Numbered from the stretch's first letter, positions 53,062-61,230 are shown. The stretch: 64,000 bases of DNA from Agreia sp. VKM Ac-1783 (GCF_900177765.1 NZ_FXWI01000001.1:744001-808000), one strand, 5' to 3'. The notes: generated by a model not told the origin, from the sequence alone. Numbers and translations: made by a program.

Positions 53062-53565
53062 GTGATGATTCGTCGGGCTTTCTACTCGGTTCTGTTCCCC
53101 GCAGCAGTCGTTCTGCCGGCGTGGTTGCTAGTCGGCAGCGCTGTCTTCGGCGGAGGCGCCTGGGAAACCCTCGGTGTTCTCCTCGCCGCCATCGTGCTGT
53201 TCGTGGCGCTGGCCGCCATCGCCGGAATCGTCTATGCGCGGCCGGGTGTCCGCGCATCCAAACTCGTCTCGTGGATCGACGTGGCCGTTCTCACCGTCAT
53301 TTCGGCTGCGGCGATCACTCTGGGCCTCAATACGGCCGCCTCGACGATCGCATCCGTTGTGCTCATCGTGGCTGTGATCGGCGGGTTCTGGGCCGCGGTG
53401 TGGCAGTTCTTCGTCGAGGCCCGCAAGAGAGTTCAGGATGCGTTCGCCTCGTTCGAGGTTCCGCCGACCGCTCCGGGTGCCGGATTCCGCCCCAATCAGG
53501 TGCCCGCGGGCATCCGGAACGACGGCGAGTACATCGTGATCGAGACGAGCCGCGACACCCACTGA
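53062..53565 (+). CDS. Small membrane protein, unknown function
   Basis: 167 residues, GTG start with TAGCCT six bases before it (leaderless). About four hydrophobic helices (near 10-30, 37-58, 72-92 and 95-118) lead to a cytoplasmic tail with E-A-R-K-R-V-Q-D-A-F. No recognised family. It is divergent from map and ends upstream of the rplS promoter. Confidence 0.65.
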   Translation: MMIRRAFYSVLFPAAVVLPAWLLVGSAVFGGGAWETLGVLLAAIVLFVALAAIAGIVYARPGVRASKLVSWIDVAVLTVISAAAITLGLNTAASTIASVVLIVAVIGGFWAAVWQFFVEARKRVQDAFASFEVPPTAPGAGFRPNQVPAGIRNDGEYIVIETSRDTH

Positions 53566-53635
53566 TTGTGGCGCGGGCGCCGCGTGTGGCAGAATAAACG
53601 ATTGTGCCTCGGCCCGACTCTGCCACAGGGGAGTC
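53566..53635 (+). promoter_or_regulatory. rplS promoter and overlapping inverted repeats
   Basis: TTGTGG (53566-53571) and CAGAAT (53590-53595) are spaced 18 bases, a plausible -35/-10 pair. TGTGGCAGA (53585-53593) is repeated inverted as TCTGCCACA (53619-53627), and GACTC (53616-53620) with GAGTC (53631-53635) forms an alternative stem sharing bases with it. The 5' UTR of about 115 bases is long compared with the leaderless genes around it and may regulate L19 synthesis. Confidence 0.5.
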
Positions 53636-53717
53636 TGCGATAAACGATGGCACCGAAACTCACACTTCTTTTACCCCGTAGTCGACCTGTGGCGGTTGCA
53701 GAGAGCGAATCATCATC

Positions 53718-54068
53718 ATGAGCCACATTCTCGATTTCGTCGACGCGGCATCGCTGCGTAGCGACATTCCCGAGTTCCGCGCCGGCGACAACGTCAAGGT
53801 GCACGTCAACATCGTTGAGGGTACGCGTTCGCGTATCCAGGTCTTCCAGGGCGTCGTCATCGGCCGCTCGGGCGAGGGCGTTCGCGAGACGTTCTGCGTG
53901 CGCAAGGTCAGCTTCCAGGTCGGCGTCGAGCGTACCTTCCCGGTTCACTCCCCGGTCATCGACCACATCGAGGTCGTCACCCGCGGTGACGTTCGCCGCG
54001 CGAAGCTCTACTACCTGCGTGCCCTTCGCGGCAAGAAGGCCAAGATCAAAGAGAAGCGCGACGCGTAA
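53718..54068 (+). CDS. rplS: Ribosomal protein L19
   Basis: 116 residues. L19 motifs: [32 protein letters not shown] and [14 protein letters not shown]. In many bacteria it is the last gene of the rpsP-rimM-trmD operon; here it lies 4.6 kb away with its own promoter. Confidence 0.97.
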   Translation: MSHILDFVDAASLRSDIPEFRAGDNVKVHVNIVEGTRSRIQVFQGVVIGRSGEGVRETFCVRKVSFQVGVERTFPVHSPVIDHIEVVTRGDVRRAKLYYLRALRGKKAKIKEKRDA

Positions 54069-54123
54069 CTTTCGCCTTCGAATCAACTGACAGCCGAAAC
54101 GCGTCGGTCCTTCGATTCACATC

Positions 54124-54161
54124 CCTGAGCTCCTTGCCCATAAAATGGCAGGGAGCTCAGG
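54124..54161 (+). terminator. Strong 15-base hairpin between rplS and lepB
   Basis: CCTGAGCTCCTTGCC (54124-54138) pairs with GGCAGGGAGCTCAGG (54147-54161) with one G-U pair around an 8-base A/T-rich loop. No T-run follows, so it may be a U-less terminator, a processing site or an mRNA stabiliser between the two genes. Confidence 0.55.
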
Positions 54162-54168
54162 CGGTTAA

Positions 54169-54915
54169 ATGACAGAAACGACCATGCCATCGCGTACGTC
54201 ACGCCGGCACAAGAATTCGCGCAGGCAGCGCAGCACACTGCTGTTCCTTCGCGACATCCTCATCATCTTCCTCGTCGCCGTTCTGGCGTCGGTGCTGATC
54301 AAGACGTTCCTCGTGCGGTCGTTCTACATCCCCTCGGGGTCGATGGAGAACACGCTTCAGGTCAATGACCGCATTCTGGTCAATCAGCTCGAGCCCGGCC
54401 TGATGCCGATCGAGCGCGGCGATGTCGTCGTGTTCGCCGATCCGGGCGGCTGGCTTCCCGCCACTGTCGAGCCCGAGAAGGCGCCCGTCGCAGCAGCCCT
54501 CGACTGGGTGCTCGAGACGGTGGGCCTCGCGGCGAGCGACGCGAACGACCACCTCATCAAGCGGGTCATCGGCCTGCCGGGCGATCACGTGACCTGCTGC
54601 AACGCACTCGGTCAGATGTCGGTCAATGGCGTTCCCCTCGATGAGCCATACATCAAGCTGCCCGAGGGGCAGACGGCCGCCTCCGCCGTGGCGTTCGACG
54701 TGACCGTACCCGAGGGCTCCCTGTGGGTCATGGGCGACAACCGCTACAACTCCAAGGACTCGCGGTTCAACCAGGACCAGCCTGGCAAGGGCTTCGTGCC
54801 GATCGACAATGTCGTGGGGCGCGCTCTGTGGATCACATGGCCGACCGACCGCTGGACGTTCCTCGACAACTACTCCGATGTGTTCGCGGGTGTCGAGAGC
54901 GAGGGATCGAAATAG
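54169..54915 (+). CDS. lepB: Signal peptidase I
   Basis: 248 residues. A basic N-terminus precedes one transmembrane helix (about 26-45). The catalytic Ser58 lies in I-P-S-G-S-M-E-N-T-L, the catalytic Lys in H-L-I-K-R-V-I-G-L-P-G-D, and box E is M-G-D-N-R-Y-N-S-K-D-S. It cleaves Sec and Tat signal peptides outside the membrane. It is co-oriented with rnhB, whose start overlaps its stop. Confidence 0.95.
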   Translation: MTETTMPSRTSRRHKNSRRQRSTLLFLRDILIIFLVAVLASVLIKTFLVRSFYIPSGSMENTLQVNDRILVNQLEPGLMPIERGDVVVFADPGGWLPATVEPEKAPVAAALDWVLETVGLAASDANDHLIKRVIGLPGDHVTCCNALGQMSVNGVPLDEPYIKLPEGQTAASAVAFDVTVPEGSLWVMGDNRYNSKDSRFNQDQPGKGFVPIDNVVGRALWITWPTDRWTFLDNYSDVFAGVESEGSK

Positions 54916-55574
54916 CTGTCTCCGACCCGACCCTCACCGTTGAGCGCGGACTGGAACGCAAGGGTGCGAGCCTCGTCATCGGAATCGACGAGGTCGGCCG
55001 GGGAGCACTCGCCGGCCCCGTCGCCGTGGGCCTCTGCGTGATCCGTGCCAGCAGGCGTGCGCCGATTCCGGCAGGACTGCGCGACTCGAAGATGCTCTCC
55101 GAGGCGGCGCGCGAGCGCATCGCTCCTCTCGCTGCCGACTGGGCTCTCGACAGCGCCGTGGGGCTCGCGAGCCCGCAGGAGGTCGACGAGCTCGGCATCA
55201 TCGCGTGTCTCGGTCTCGCCGCCAAACGCGGGCTCGGCCTGCTCTATGGCCGAGGGGTGGATGTCGCCGGTTCCGTCATCCTGCTCGACGGCTCCCACGA
55301 TTGGCTGGCCCCCGCCCTCTCCACACCCCTGAACGTCGTGACCCGCGTCAAAGCCGACCGTGACTGCGCGTCGGTCGCCGCGGCATCCGTTGTGGCCAAG
55401 GTGCACCGCGACCGCCTCATGATCGACCGCCACGCCGACACGCCTCATTACGGCTGGGACAGCAACAAGGGCTACGGCAGCAGCGTGCACATGGAGGCCA
55501 TCGCCACTCACGGCGCCAGCGACTTCCATCGCCGCAGCTGGCTCAAGGAACCCGCCCTCGTTTCGACGCCGTAG
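54912..55574 (+). CDS. rnhB: Ribonuclease HII with ATA start
   Basis: About 220 residues. RNase HII motifs: I-G-I-D-E-V-G-R-G-A-L-A-G-P, L-R-D-S-K-M-L-S, K-A-D-R-D-C-A-S-V-A-A-A-S-V-V-A-K-V and H-Y-G-W-D-S-N-K-G-Y. It cuts at ribonucleotides in DNA. No ATG, GTG or TTG lies near the conserved start: the nearest in-frame starts are at 54723 or 54837, deep in lepB. ATA at 54912 overlaps the lepB TAG and stands six bases after GAGGG, so it is the best start; ATC at 54906 is an alternative. Confidence 0.88.
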   Translation: MAVSDPTLTVERGLERKGASLVIGIDEVGRGALAGPVAVGLCVIRASRRAPIPAGLRDSKMLSEAARERIAPLAADWALDSAVGLASPQEVDELGIIACLGLAAKRGLGLLYGRGVDVAGSVILLDGSHDWLAPALSTPLNVVTRVKADRDCASVAAASVVAKVHRDRLMIDRHADTPHYGWDSNKGYGSSVHMEAIATHGASDFHRRSWLKEPALVSTP

Positions 55575-55586
55575 ACTGGGCGCACC

Positions 55587-55910
55587 ATGGAAGATGATGA
55601 GATCGAGGACTACGACCGCGAAGTCGAACTGGCCCTCTACCGCGAATACCGCGACGTGGTCTCGCAGTTCAAGTACGTGATCGAGACCGAGCGCCGGTTC
55701 TATCTGGCGAACGACGTCGAACTGGTTCGCCGCGACACCGAGCACGACTTCTACTTCGAGCTCGTGATGAACGACGTGTGGGTGTGGGATGTCTACCGCT
55801 CCGACCGCTTCGTCAAGAGTGTGCGCGTGCTGACATTCAAAGACGTCAACGTCGAAGAGCTGTCGACGAAGGACTTCGAGCTTCCGAAAGAACTCGCGCT
55901 CGACGAGTAG
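55587..55910 (+). CDS. DUF2469-family protein
   Basis: 107 residues, acidic, with E-D-Y-D-R-E-V-E-L-A-L-Y-R-E-Y-R, F-Y-F-E-L-V-M-N-D-V-W-V-W-D and F-K-D-V-N-V-E-E-L. This small protein is conserved in actinobacteria between rnhB and yraN and has no known activity. TAGACT nine bases before the ATG indicates a near-leaderless mRNA. Confidence 0.92.
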   Translation: MEDDEIEDYDREVELALYREYRDVVSQFKYVIETERRFYLANDVELVRRDTEHDFYFELVMNDVWVWDVYRSDRFVKSVRVLTFKDVNVEELSTKDFELPKELALDE

Positions 55911-56015
55911 GCGTCTTCTCCTCGGCTTGCCCTGTGGAGAGTGGGTTTCGCCCGTTCTCTCGGAGTGACGTCTGGCGGAATTCACGCGCTGCCATCCTCG
56001 ATGGCGGAGGCGCGA

Positions 56016-56378
56016 ATGAAAGCAAAAGATGCCCTGGGTCGCCAGGGCGAAGACGTGGCCGCGAGCTACCTCGCAGACCAGGGCTTCACCGTTCTCGAAC
56101 GCAATTGGCGATGCGAGCAGGGTGAGATAGACCTGGTCGGCGTCGACGGCCGCGACACCGTGTTCGTCGAGGTCAAGACCAGATCGTCGACCGCCTTCGG
56201 GCATCCGTTCGAGGCGATCACCGATGCGAAGCTGGCACGGCTGCGACGGCTTGCTATCGCCTGGTGTGACGCGCAGCGAGGCCCGCGTCCCGGCGTCATC
56301 CGAATCGATGCGGTGTCCGTACTCATCCGCGAGGGCGGCGTGCCCTTCGTCGAGCATCTCCGCGGGGTCTTTCGATGA
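56016..56378 (+). CDS. UPF0102 (YraN) nuclease-like protein
   Basis: 120 residues. The PD-(D/E)xK-type core is visible: L-G-R-Q-G-E-D-V-A-A-S-Y-L, N-W-R-C-E-Q-G-E-I-D-L-V and V-F-V-E-V-K-T-R-S. Function is unknown but it neighbours yifB and dprA in most bacteria, suggesting DNA processing. GGAGG 6 bases before the ATG at 56016 supports this start over one five codons upstream. Confidence 0.92.
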   Translation: MKAKDALGRQGEDVAASYLADQGFTVLERNWRCEQGEIDLVGVDGRDTVFVEVKTRSSTAFGHPFEAITDAKLARLRRLAIAWCDAQRGPRPGVIRIDAVSVLIREGGVPFVEHLRGVFR

Positions 56379-57907
56379 TCGGCACGACGACCGCCGTGGC
56401 GCTGCTGGGCCTCACCGGTCAGATGGTCGAGGTCGAGGCCGACATCACTCCGGGGCTTCCCTCGTTCACGATCATCGGTCTGCCCGACACGGCGCTCTCG
56501 AATGCTCGTGAGCGGGTGCGGCATGCGACCAGCAATGCCGGATGCCCCTTGCCGGCGAGGCGCATCACGGTGAATCTGTCACCGGCCGCTCTGCCGAAGT
56601 TCGGGCCGGTCTTCGACCTCGCCATCGCCATGGCGTTGCTCGCAGCAGCGCGCAGCATCAGCGCCGAGTCGATCGGCAGGGTCGTGCATCTCGGAGAGCT
56701 GGGCCTCGACGGGCGGCTCAGGCCGACCAGCGGCATCCTGCCCGCTGTGGCCGCCGCAGCTCGGCTGGGGTTCACCCGGTTCATGGTGCCCACGGGTAAC
56801 GCCGACGAGGCCGCGCTCGTGCCCGGCATCACGGTCATTCCTGTCGCCTCTGTCCGTGACGCAGCGATCTTTCACGGCAGCAGCCTCCAGCCTCAGCCCG
56901 TCGAGCCGATCCTGCTCGCGAGAGAGAGCGCCACCGAGACGCCCGTGCTCGAGCTGGCCGACGTGGTCGGCAATCGCGACGCGACGCAGGCGCTCGTCGT
57001 CGCGGCCGCGGGCGGTCACCACCTCTTCATGCTGGGCCCACCCGGTGCCGGCAAGACCATGCTCGCCGCTCGGCTACCCGGGTTGCTTCCCGATCTCGGC
57101 GCGCTCGAATCCCTCGAGGTCAGTTCGCTTCGCTCGCTCAGCGGCGAGGTCGTCGGCTCGCAGCTCATCACGCGGCCTCCGCTCGAGAGCCCGCACCACA
57201 CGGCGACGGCGGCGGCGCTGGTGGGCGGGGGCTCGCGGCAGATCAGACCGGGGGCAGCCGCCCGCGCCTCGCACGGAGTCCTCTTCATCGACGAGGCCCC
57301 CGAATTCAATTCGTCGGTGCTCGATGCTCTGAGGCAGCCGATCGAGACGGGCGTCATCAGCATCCACCGTGCGAACGCCGTCGCCTCGTTTCCTGCGACG
57401 TTCCAGCTCGTACTCGCGGCGAATCCGTGTCCGTGCGGCCAGTACGGTGCGCGCGATTCCGAGTGCACCTGCACCCCTCATGCTCGCCGCCGATACCTCG
57501 GCCGGATCTCGGGCCCCTTGATGGACCGCATCGACATCCAGCTGCGGGTGCAGCGCATCACGGCGGCTGAGCTCCGCATGGCCGACGGCGCCGAGCGACT
57601 CGACACGGCCACTGCACGGGCGACCGTCATCGAGGCGCGGGCCCGTTCAGCATCCCGACTCGCCAAGACGCCGTGGAGGGTGAACTCGCAGGTTCCCGGC
57701 TCGTGGCTACGCACCGGCCCACGTCGGCTTCACCGGGCCACGACAGCCTCGCTCGACAGGGCGCTCGAACGAGGTGGCCTCACCATGCGCGGCTACGACC
57801 GGGTGCTGCGCTTGGCGTGGACGGTCGCCGACCTCGACGCCGTGGAATCGCCGACGGCGGAACACGTCGGGCGCGCGCTGTATCTGCGAAAGTCGTTGCA
57901 GTCGTGA
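56375..57907 (+). CDS. YifB/ComM Mg-chelatase-like AAA+ protein
   Basis: 510 residues. N-terminal ChlI/Lon-like domain (A-D-I-T-P-G-L-P-S-F-T-I-I-G-L-P-D), AAA+ core with Walker A G-P-P-G-A-G-K-T and Walker B V-L-F-I-D-E-A-P-E-F, and C-terminal Y-L-G-R-I-S-G-P-L-M-D-R-I-D. ComM-like helicases aid branch migration in transformation. The ATG overlaps the yraN stop; the stop overlaps the dprA GTG. Confidence 0.94.
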   Translation: MIGTTTAVALLGLTGQMVEVEADITPGLPSFTIIGLPDTALSNARERVRHATSNAGCPLPARRITVNLSPAALPKFGPVFDLAIAMALLAAARSISAESIGRVVHLGELGLDGRLRPTSGILPAVAAAARLGFTRFMVPTGNADEAALVPGITVIPVASVRDAAIFHGSSLQPQPVEPILLARESATETPVLELADVVGNRDATQALVVAAAGGHHLFMLGPPGAGKTMLAARLPGLLPDLGALESLEVSSLRSLSGEVVGSQLITRPPLESPHHTATAAALVGGGSRQIRPGAAARASHGVLFIDEAPEFNSSVLDALRQPIETGVISIHRANAVASFPATFQLVLAANPCPCGQYGARDSECTCTPHARRRYLGRISGPLMDRIDIQLRVQRITAAELRMADGAERLDTATARATVIEARARSASRLAKTPWRVNSQVPGSWLRTGPRRLHRATTASLDRALERGGLTMRGYDRVLRLAWTVADLDAVESPTAEHVGRALYLRKSLQS

Positions 57908-59154
57908 CCGTCTTCGGGCTGGACTCGAGGCAGGTGATGGGTCTCGCCGCTGCGGTGTCGGCTGTCACCGGGGCAGAGGTCGACGAGGCAACCGCAGCGG
58001 AGATCTTCGCCAGGGCCTCGTGGACAGGCATTGCCGAGCCGGGCGATTCGATTGCGGGAGCACTTGTCGCGTCGGTGGGCGCGGTGACGGCCCTGACATC
58101 GCTCGTCGATTCGTGGACCATCGATCGGGTCGCAGCGGAGATCAGCAGATCAGGGGTCGAGGCTGTCGCACCGCACGACCTCGCGCTCGCTTTCGAGCGG
58201 TGGCGGCCGCGTCTTGTCTCGAGTTCCGTCATCACGGCACTTCGGCAGGCGGCGAGGGTCTCGGCCCGACTCATTCTTCCGACAGACGGCGTCTGGCCTT
58301 CGGCGGTCGACGACCTCGGCGCGCACGGCCCGATCGCGCTGTGGGTACGGGGTGTCGATGCGGCGCTGGCGTCGCTTCCGTCGTCCGTCGCCCTGGTCGG
58401 CGCGCGGGCAGCAACCGGTTACGGGGAGCACATGGCGATGGAACTCGGCGCGGGGCTGAGCGACAGGGGAGTGGCCGTGGTGTCGGGCGCGGCGTATGGA
58501 ATAGACGGCATGGTTCATCGGTCCGTGCTCGCGAGTGGCGGGCTCACGGTAGCCTTCCTTGCCGGAGGCGTCGATCGCTTCTACCCCAGCGGTCACGATG
58601 CCCTGCTGGGCCGCATCGCCACAGTCGGCGCCGTCGTCTCGGAGCTGCCCTGCGGCTCGCCGCCGACGAAGTGGCGCTTTCTGCAGCGCAACAGATTGAT
58701 TGCGGCGTCGAGTGTCGCCACCGTCGTCGTCGAAGCCGGGCGCCGCTCGGGCTCGCTCAACACGGCAGCCCATGCGGCATCCGTGGGCCGACCTCTCGGC
58801 GCTGTTCCTGGCCCCGTCACGTCACCGTCGTCAGCGGGCTGCCATCGTCTGATCCGGGAGTTCGATGCAACTTGTGTGACGAGTGTCGACGAGGTGCTCG
58901 AGCTCGCAACGGGCATGGCGGGCGATGCGTCGCAGCCCGAGCTCGACCTCGGCCTCGACGCGGCATCGGATCGGCGGCCGCCAGATCAGGTGCGTGTACT
59001 CGACGCGCTGAGCGCTCGATCGGCCCGCATGACGACCGATGTGGCACGGCGCACAGGCATGTCGATGGGGGCGACGGAGGGTGTGCTGGGTCTGCTGGCC
59101 CTCGACGGATTGGCCGTAGAGGGTGAGGCCGGCTGGAAGAAGCAGAAACGGTAG
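57904..59154 (+). CDS. dprA: DNA processing protein DprA
   Basis: 416 residues, GTG start in GTGA overlap with yifB. A helical N-terminal part precedes the Rossmann core: V-A-L-V-G-A-R-A-A-T-G-Y-G, V-S-G-A-A-Y-G-I-D, F-L-A-G-G-V-D-R-F-Y-P and S-G-S-L-N-T-A-A-H-A. A winged helix lies at the C-terminus (about 350-410). It loads RecA on incoming single-stranded DNA. Confidence 0.94.
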   Translation: MTVFGLDSRQVMGLAAAVSAVTGAEVDEATAAEIFARASWTGIAEPGDSIAGALVASVGAVTALTSLVDSWTIDRVAAEISRSGVEAVAPHDLALAFERWRPRLVSSSVITALRQAARVSARLILPTDGVWPSAVDDLGAHGPIALWVRGVDAALASLPSSVALVGARAATGYGEHMAMELGAGLSDRGVAVVSGAAYGIDGMVHRSVLASGGLTVAFLAGGVDRFYPSGHDALLGRIATVGAVVSELPCGSPPTKWRFLQRNRLIAASSVATVVVEAGRRSGSLNTAAHAASVGRPLGAVPGPVTSPSSAGCHRLIREFDATCVTSVDEVLELATGMAGDASQPELDLGLDAASDRRPPDQVRVLDALSARSARMTTDVARRTGMSMGATEGVLGLLALDGLAVEGEAGWKKQKR

Positions 59155-59163
59155 CGTGAAGAC

Positions 59164-60030
59164 ATGAATCTTGCAGAGTCACACTCGAACAGCGCCCCCG
59201 CGCTCGCGGTCACCGGATCGACAGGTCATCTCGGAGGACGGGTCGCCAGGGCTCTGGCCGACCTCGGACGCGAGCAGACTCTGGTGGTGCGCGACTCGAG
59301 CCGAGCACCTCAGCTCGCCGGTGCGCGGGTGCGTCAGGCGTCTTACCGCGACGGCGCCGCGAGCCGGGCCGCGCTCGAGGGTACTCAAACCCTGTTCATG
59401 GTGTCGGGCTCCGAGAGCGTCGACCGTGTCGACGAGCATCGCTCGTTCATCGATGCCGCTGCGGCCGCCGGCATCACCCACATCGTCTACACGTCGTTCT
59501 TCGGCGCGCACCCGGAGGCGGTCTTCACTCTGGCGCGCGACCACTTCGCGACGGAGCAGCACATCCGAGAGTCCGGAATGGACTTCACTTTTCTGCGCAA
59601 CAACTTCTACATGGACTTCTTTGCACTGTTGGCGGGAGAAGACGGAGTGATTCGCGGGCCGGCCGGCAGCGGTCGTGTCTCGGCTGTCAGCAGGGCCGAC
59701 CTCGCCGACGCCGCGCTCGCGGTCTTGCGCGACCCGGGAGCGCACCGCGGCGCCGCCTACGACTTGACGGGTCGCGAGGCGCTGAGTCTCGACGACGTCG
59801 CCCGCATCATCACGCAGAAGACGGGGCGCACGGTGTCATTCCACGACGAGACGCTGCCCGAGGCTTACGAGTCTCGTGCCAGTTACGGCGCGCCGTCGTG
59901 GCAGGTCGACGCCTGGGTATCGACCTACACGGCGATGGCTGCCGGGGAGCAGGCGCGCATCACCGACGATGTTCTGTTGCTGACGGGTCATCAGCCAGAG
60001 ACCCTGGGGGAGTTCCTCGACAGAGCGTGA
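59164..60030 (+). CDS. NmrA-like NAD(P)H-binding oxidoreductase (YtfG type)
   Basis: 288 residues of atypical short-chain dehydrogenase. The nucleotide loop is V-T-G-S-T-G-H-L-G-G-R-V near residues 16-27, with V-S-G-S-E and Y-T-S-F-F-G-A-H later. D-F-T-F-L-R-N-N-F-Y-M-D is typical of QorB/YtfG quinone reductase homologues. TAGCGT six bases before the ATG suggests a leaderless start inside the dprA stop region. Confidence 0.88.
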   Translation: MNLAESHSNSAPALAVTGSTGHLGGRVARALADLGREQTLVVRDSSRAPQLAGARVRQASYRDGAASRAALEGTQTLFMVSGSESVDRVDEHRSFIDAAAAAGITHIVYTSFFGAHPEAVFTLARDHFATEQHIRESGMDFTFLRNNFYMDFFALLAGEDGVIRGPAGSGRVSAVSRADLADAALAVLRDPGAHRGAAYDLTGREALSLDDVARIITQKTGRTVSFHDETLPEAYESRASYGAPSWQVDAWVSTYTAMAAGEQARITDDVLLLTGHQPETLGEFLDRA

Positions 60031-60060
60031 GCGGGGCCACCGCCCACGACGGCGGCGGCC

Positions 60061-61083
60061 TCAGGCCGAGTCGCGCCAGACGATGGCCGTCTCGAGGAAC
60101 GTGCCCGCGGTATCCACCGTCTCGCCCCTGAGCTGAGCCAGCACGCTTTCGGCCGCCCGTCGACCGAGCTGCCCGGCCGGCTGGTGAACCGTCGACAGCG
60201 GCGGCTGCGCTCGCGTCGCCCACGCGCTGTCGTCGAATCCCACGACGCCCACGTCGCCGGGAACAGACCGTCCGACCTCGCGAAGAACATCGAGCACGCC
60301 TGCGGCCATGGCGTCCGAGGCCGCGAAGACGCCGTCGACGTCGGGCGCCCGGTCGAGCAGCAGACGCATTCCGTCGATGCCGCTCGTGTGCGCGTACAGC
60401 GGCGTCGTGACCACCAGCTCGGGGTCGAAGGCGTCGCCGAGCGCCGCACGGAAGCCCGCCATGCGATCCTGCCCGGAGTCGCGATCGAGTCCTGCGGCGA
60501 TCATGCCGATGCGTCGCCGTCCGGTCTCTTTCAACCGCGTCGTGATGGCCTTGGCGGCGCTGAAGTTGTCGATGCCGACATAGGGAATGCCTTCGACGTC
60601 GACGGGATGGCCGACGAAGGCCGCAGCGATGCCGAGCTCGGCGACCACCTTGGCGATGGGATCGTGGGCGCGTGCCGACACGATGATCACGCCGTCGACG
60701 AAGCCGCCACTCAGGTACTCGGCCACCCGGTGGCTGTCGCGTTCGGAGTCGATGACGAGTGAGACGAGCTGGTAGTCGGCGTCGGAGAGCGCGGAGTTGA
60801 TGCCGAGCAGAATGCTGCCGATGTTCGGGTCTTCGAGAAAGAGCGAGTGGGGCTCGTGCACGACGAGGCCCACGGCGTGCGACTGCCGCGTCGCCAGGTT
60901 GCGTGCCGCGCTGTTACGAACGTAACCGACCTTCGAGATCGCATCCATGACAGCGGAGCGGGCCGCCTCCGAGACATACGCTTCGGCGTTCAAGACCCGG
61001 GACACCGTGCCCCGCGAGACGCCGGCGACCGCCGCGACATCGTTGATGGTCGCGCGTGCAGCTGCGGCTCGGCGGGCGGTCAT
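60061..61083 (-). CDS. LacI-family regulator of the beta-galactosidase module
   Basis: 340 residues. The N-terminal HTH is T-I-N-D-V-A-A-V-A-G-V-S-R-G-T-V-S-R-V-L-N near residues 12-32, with the hinge S-A-A-R-N-L-A-T-R-Q. The periplasmic-binding-like core has G-V-I-I-V-S and G-F-D-D-S-A-W at the end. It is divergent from the GH42 gene, and two matching operators lie between them. The inducer is probably a galactoside (inferred). Confidence 0.9.
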   Translation of the reverse strand: MTARRAAAARATINDVAAVAGVSRGTVSRVLNAEAYVSEAARSAVMDAISKVGYVRNSAARNLATRQSHAVGLVVHEPHSLFLEDPNIGSILLGINSALSDADYQLVSLVIDSERDSHRVAEYLSGGFVDGVIIVSARAHDPIAKVVAELGIAAAFVGHPVDVEGIPYVGIDNFSAAKAITTRLKETGRRRIGMIAAGLDRDSGQDRMAGFRAALGDAFDPELVVTTPLYAHTSGIDGMRLLLDRAPDVDGVFAASDAMAAGVLDVLREVGRSVPGDVGVVGFDDSAWATRAQPPLSTVHQPAGQLGRRAAESVLAQLRGETVDTAGTFLETAIVWRDSA

Positions 61084-61140
61084 ATGCCCACTGTACTGGG
61101 CTGAAAGTCTGCTGGGTGCGACCGATCGGGTGCTCCGGAA

Positions 61141-61170
61141 TTGACACGTCGATGACGGTGTGTTTATTCT
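61141..61170 (+). promoter_or_regulatory. Promoter of the beta-galactosidase gene
   Basis: TTGACA (61141-61146, perfect -35) and TATTCT (61165-61170) are spaced 18 bases. The -10 abuts the first LacI-type operator, so repressor binding would block RNA polymerase. The leader to the GTG at 61279 is about 100 bases. Confidence 0.75.
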
Positions 61171-61184
61171 GGGAGCGTTCCCAG
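61169..61184. promoter_or_regulatory. LacI-type operator 1
   Basis: CTGGGAGCGTTCCCAG, a near-perfect palindrome with the central CG common to LacI-family sites, directly after the -10. Confidence 0.85.
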
Positions 61185-61214
61185 AAGTGCCCTCGATCTT
61201 TCGAGTAAGCAGAA

Positions 61215-61230
61215 CTGGGAGCGTTCCCAG
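61215..61230. promoter_or_regulatory. LacI-type operator 2
   Basis: A second identical CTGGGAGCGTTCCCAG, 46 bases from the first by start-to-start distance, in the leader. Two sites on one face suggest cooperative binding or looping. Confidence 0.85.

Noticed and set aside
54723-54911. Normal-start N-terminal extension of rnhB inside lepB
   Set aside because: It would add 63 residues of out-of-frame lepB translation without similarity to RNase HII; the ATA start fits the family length better.
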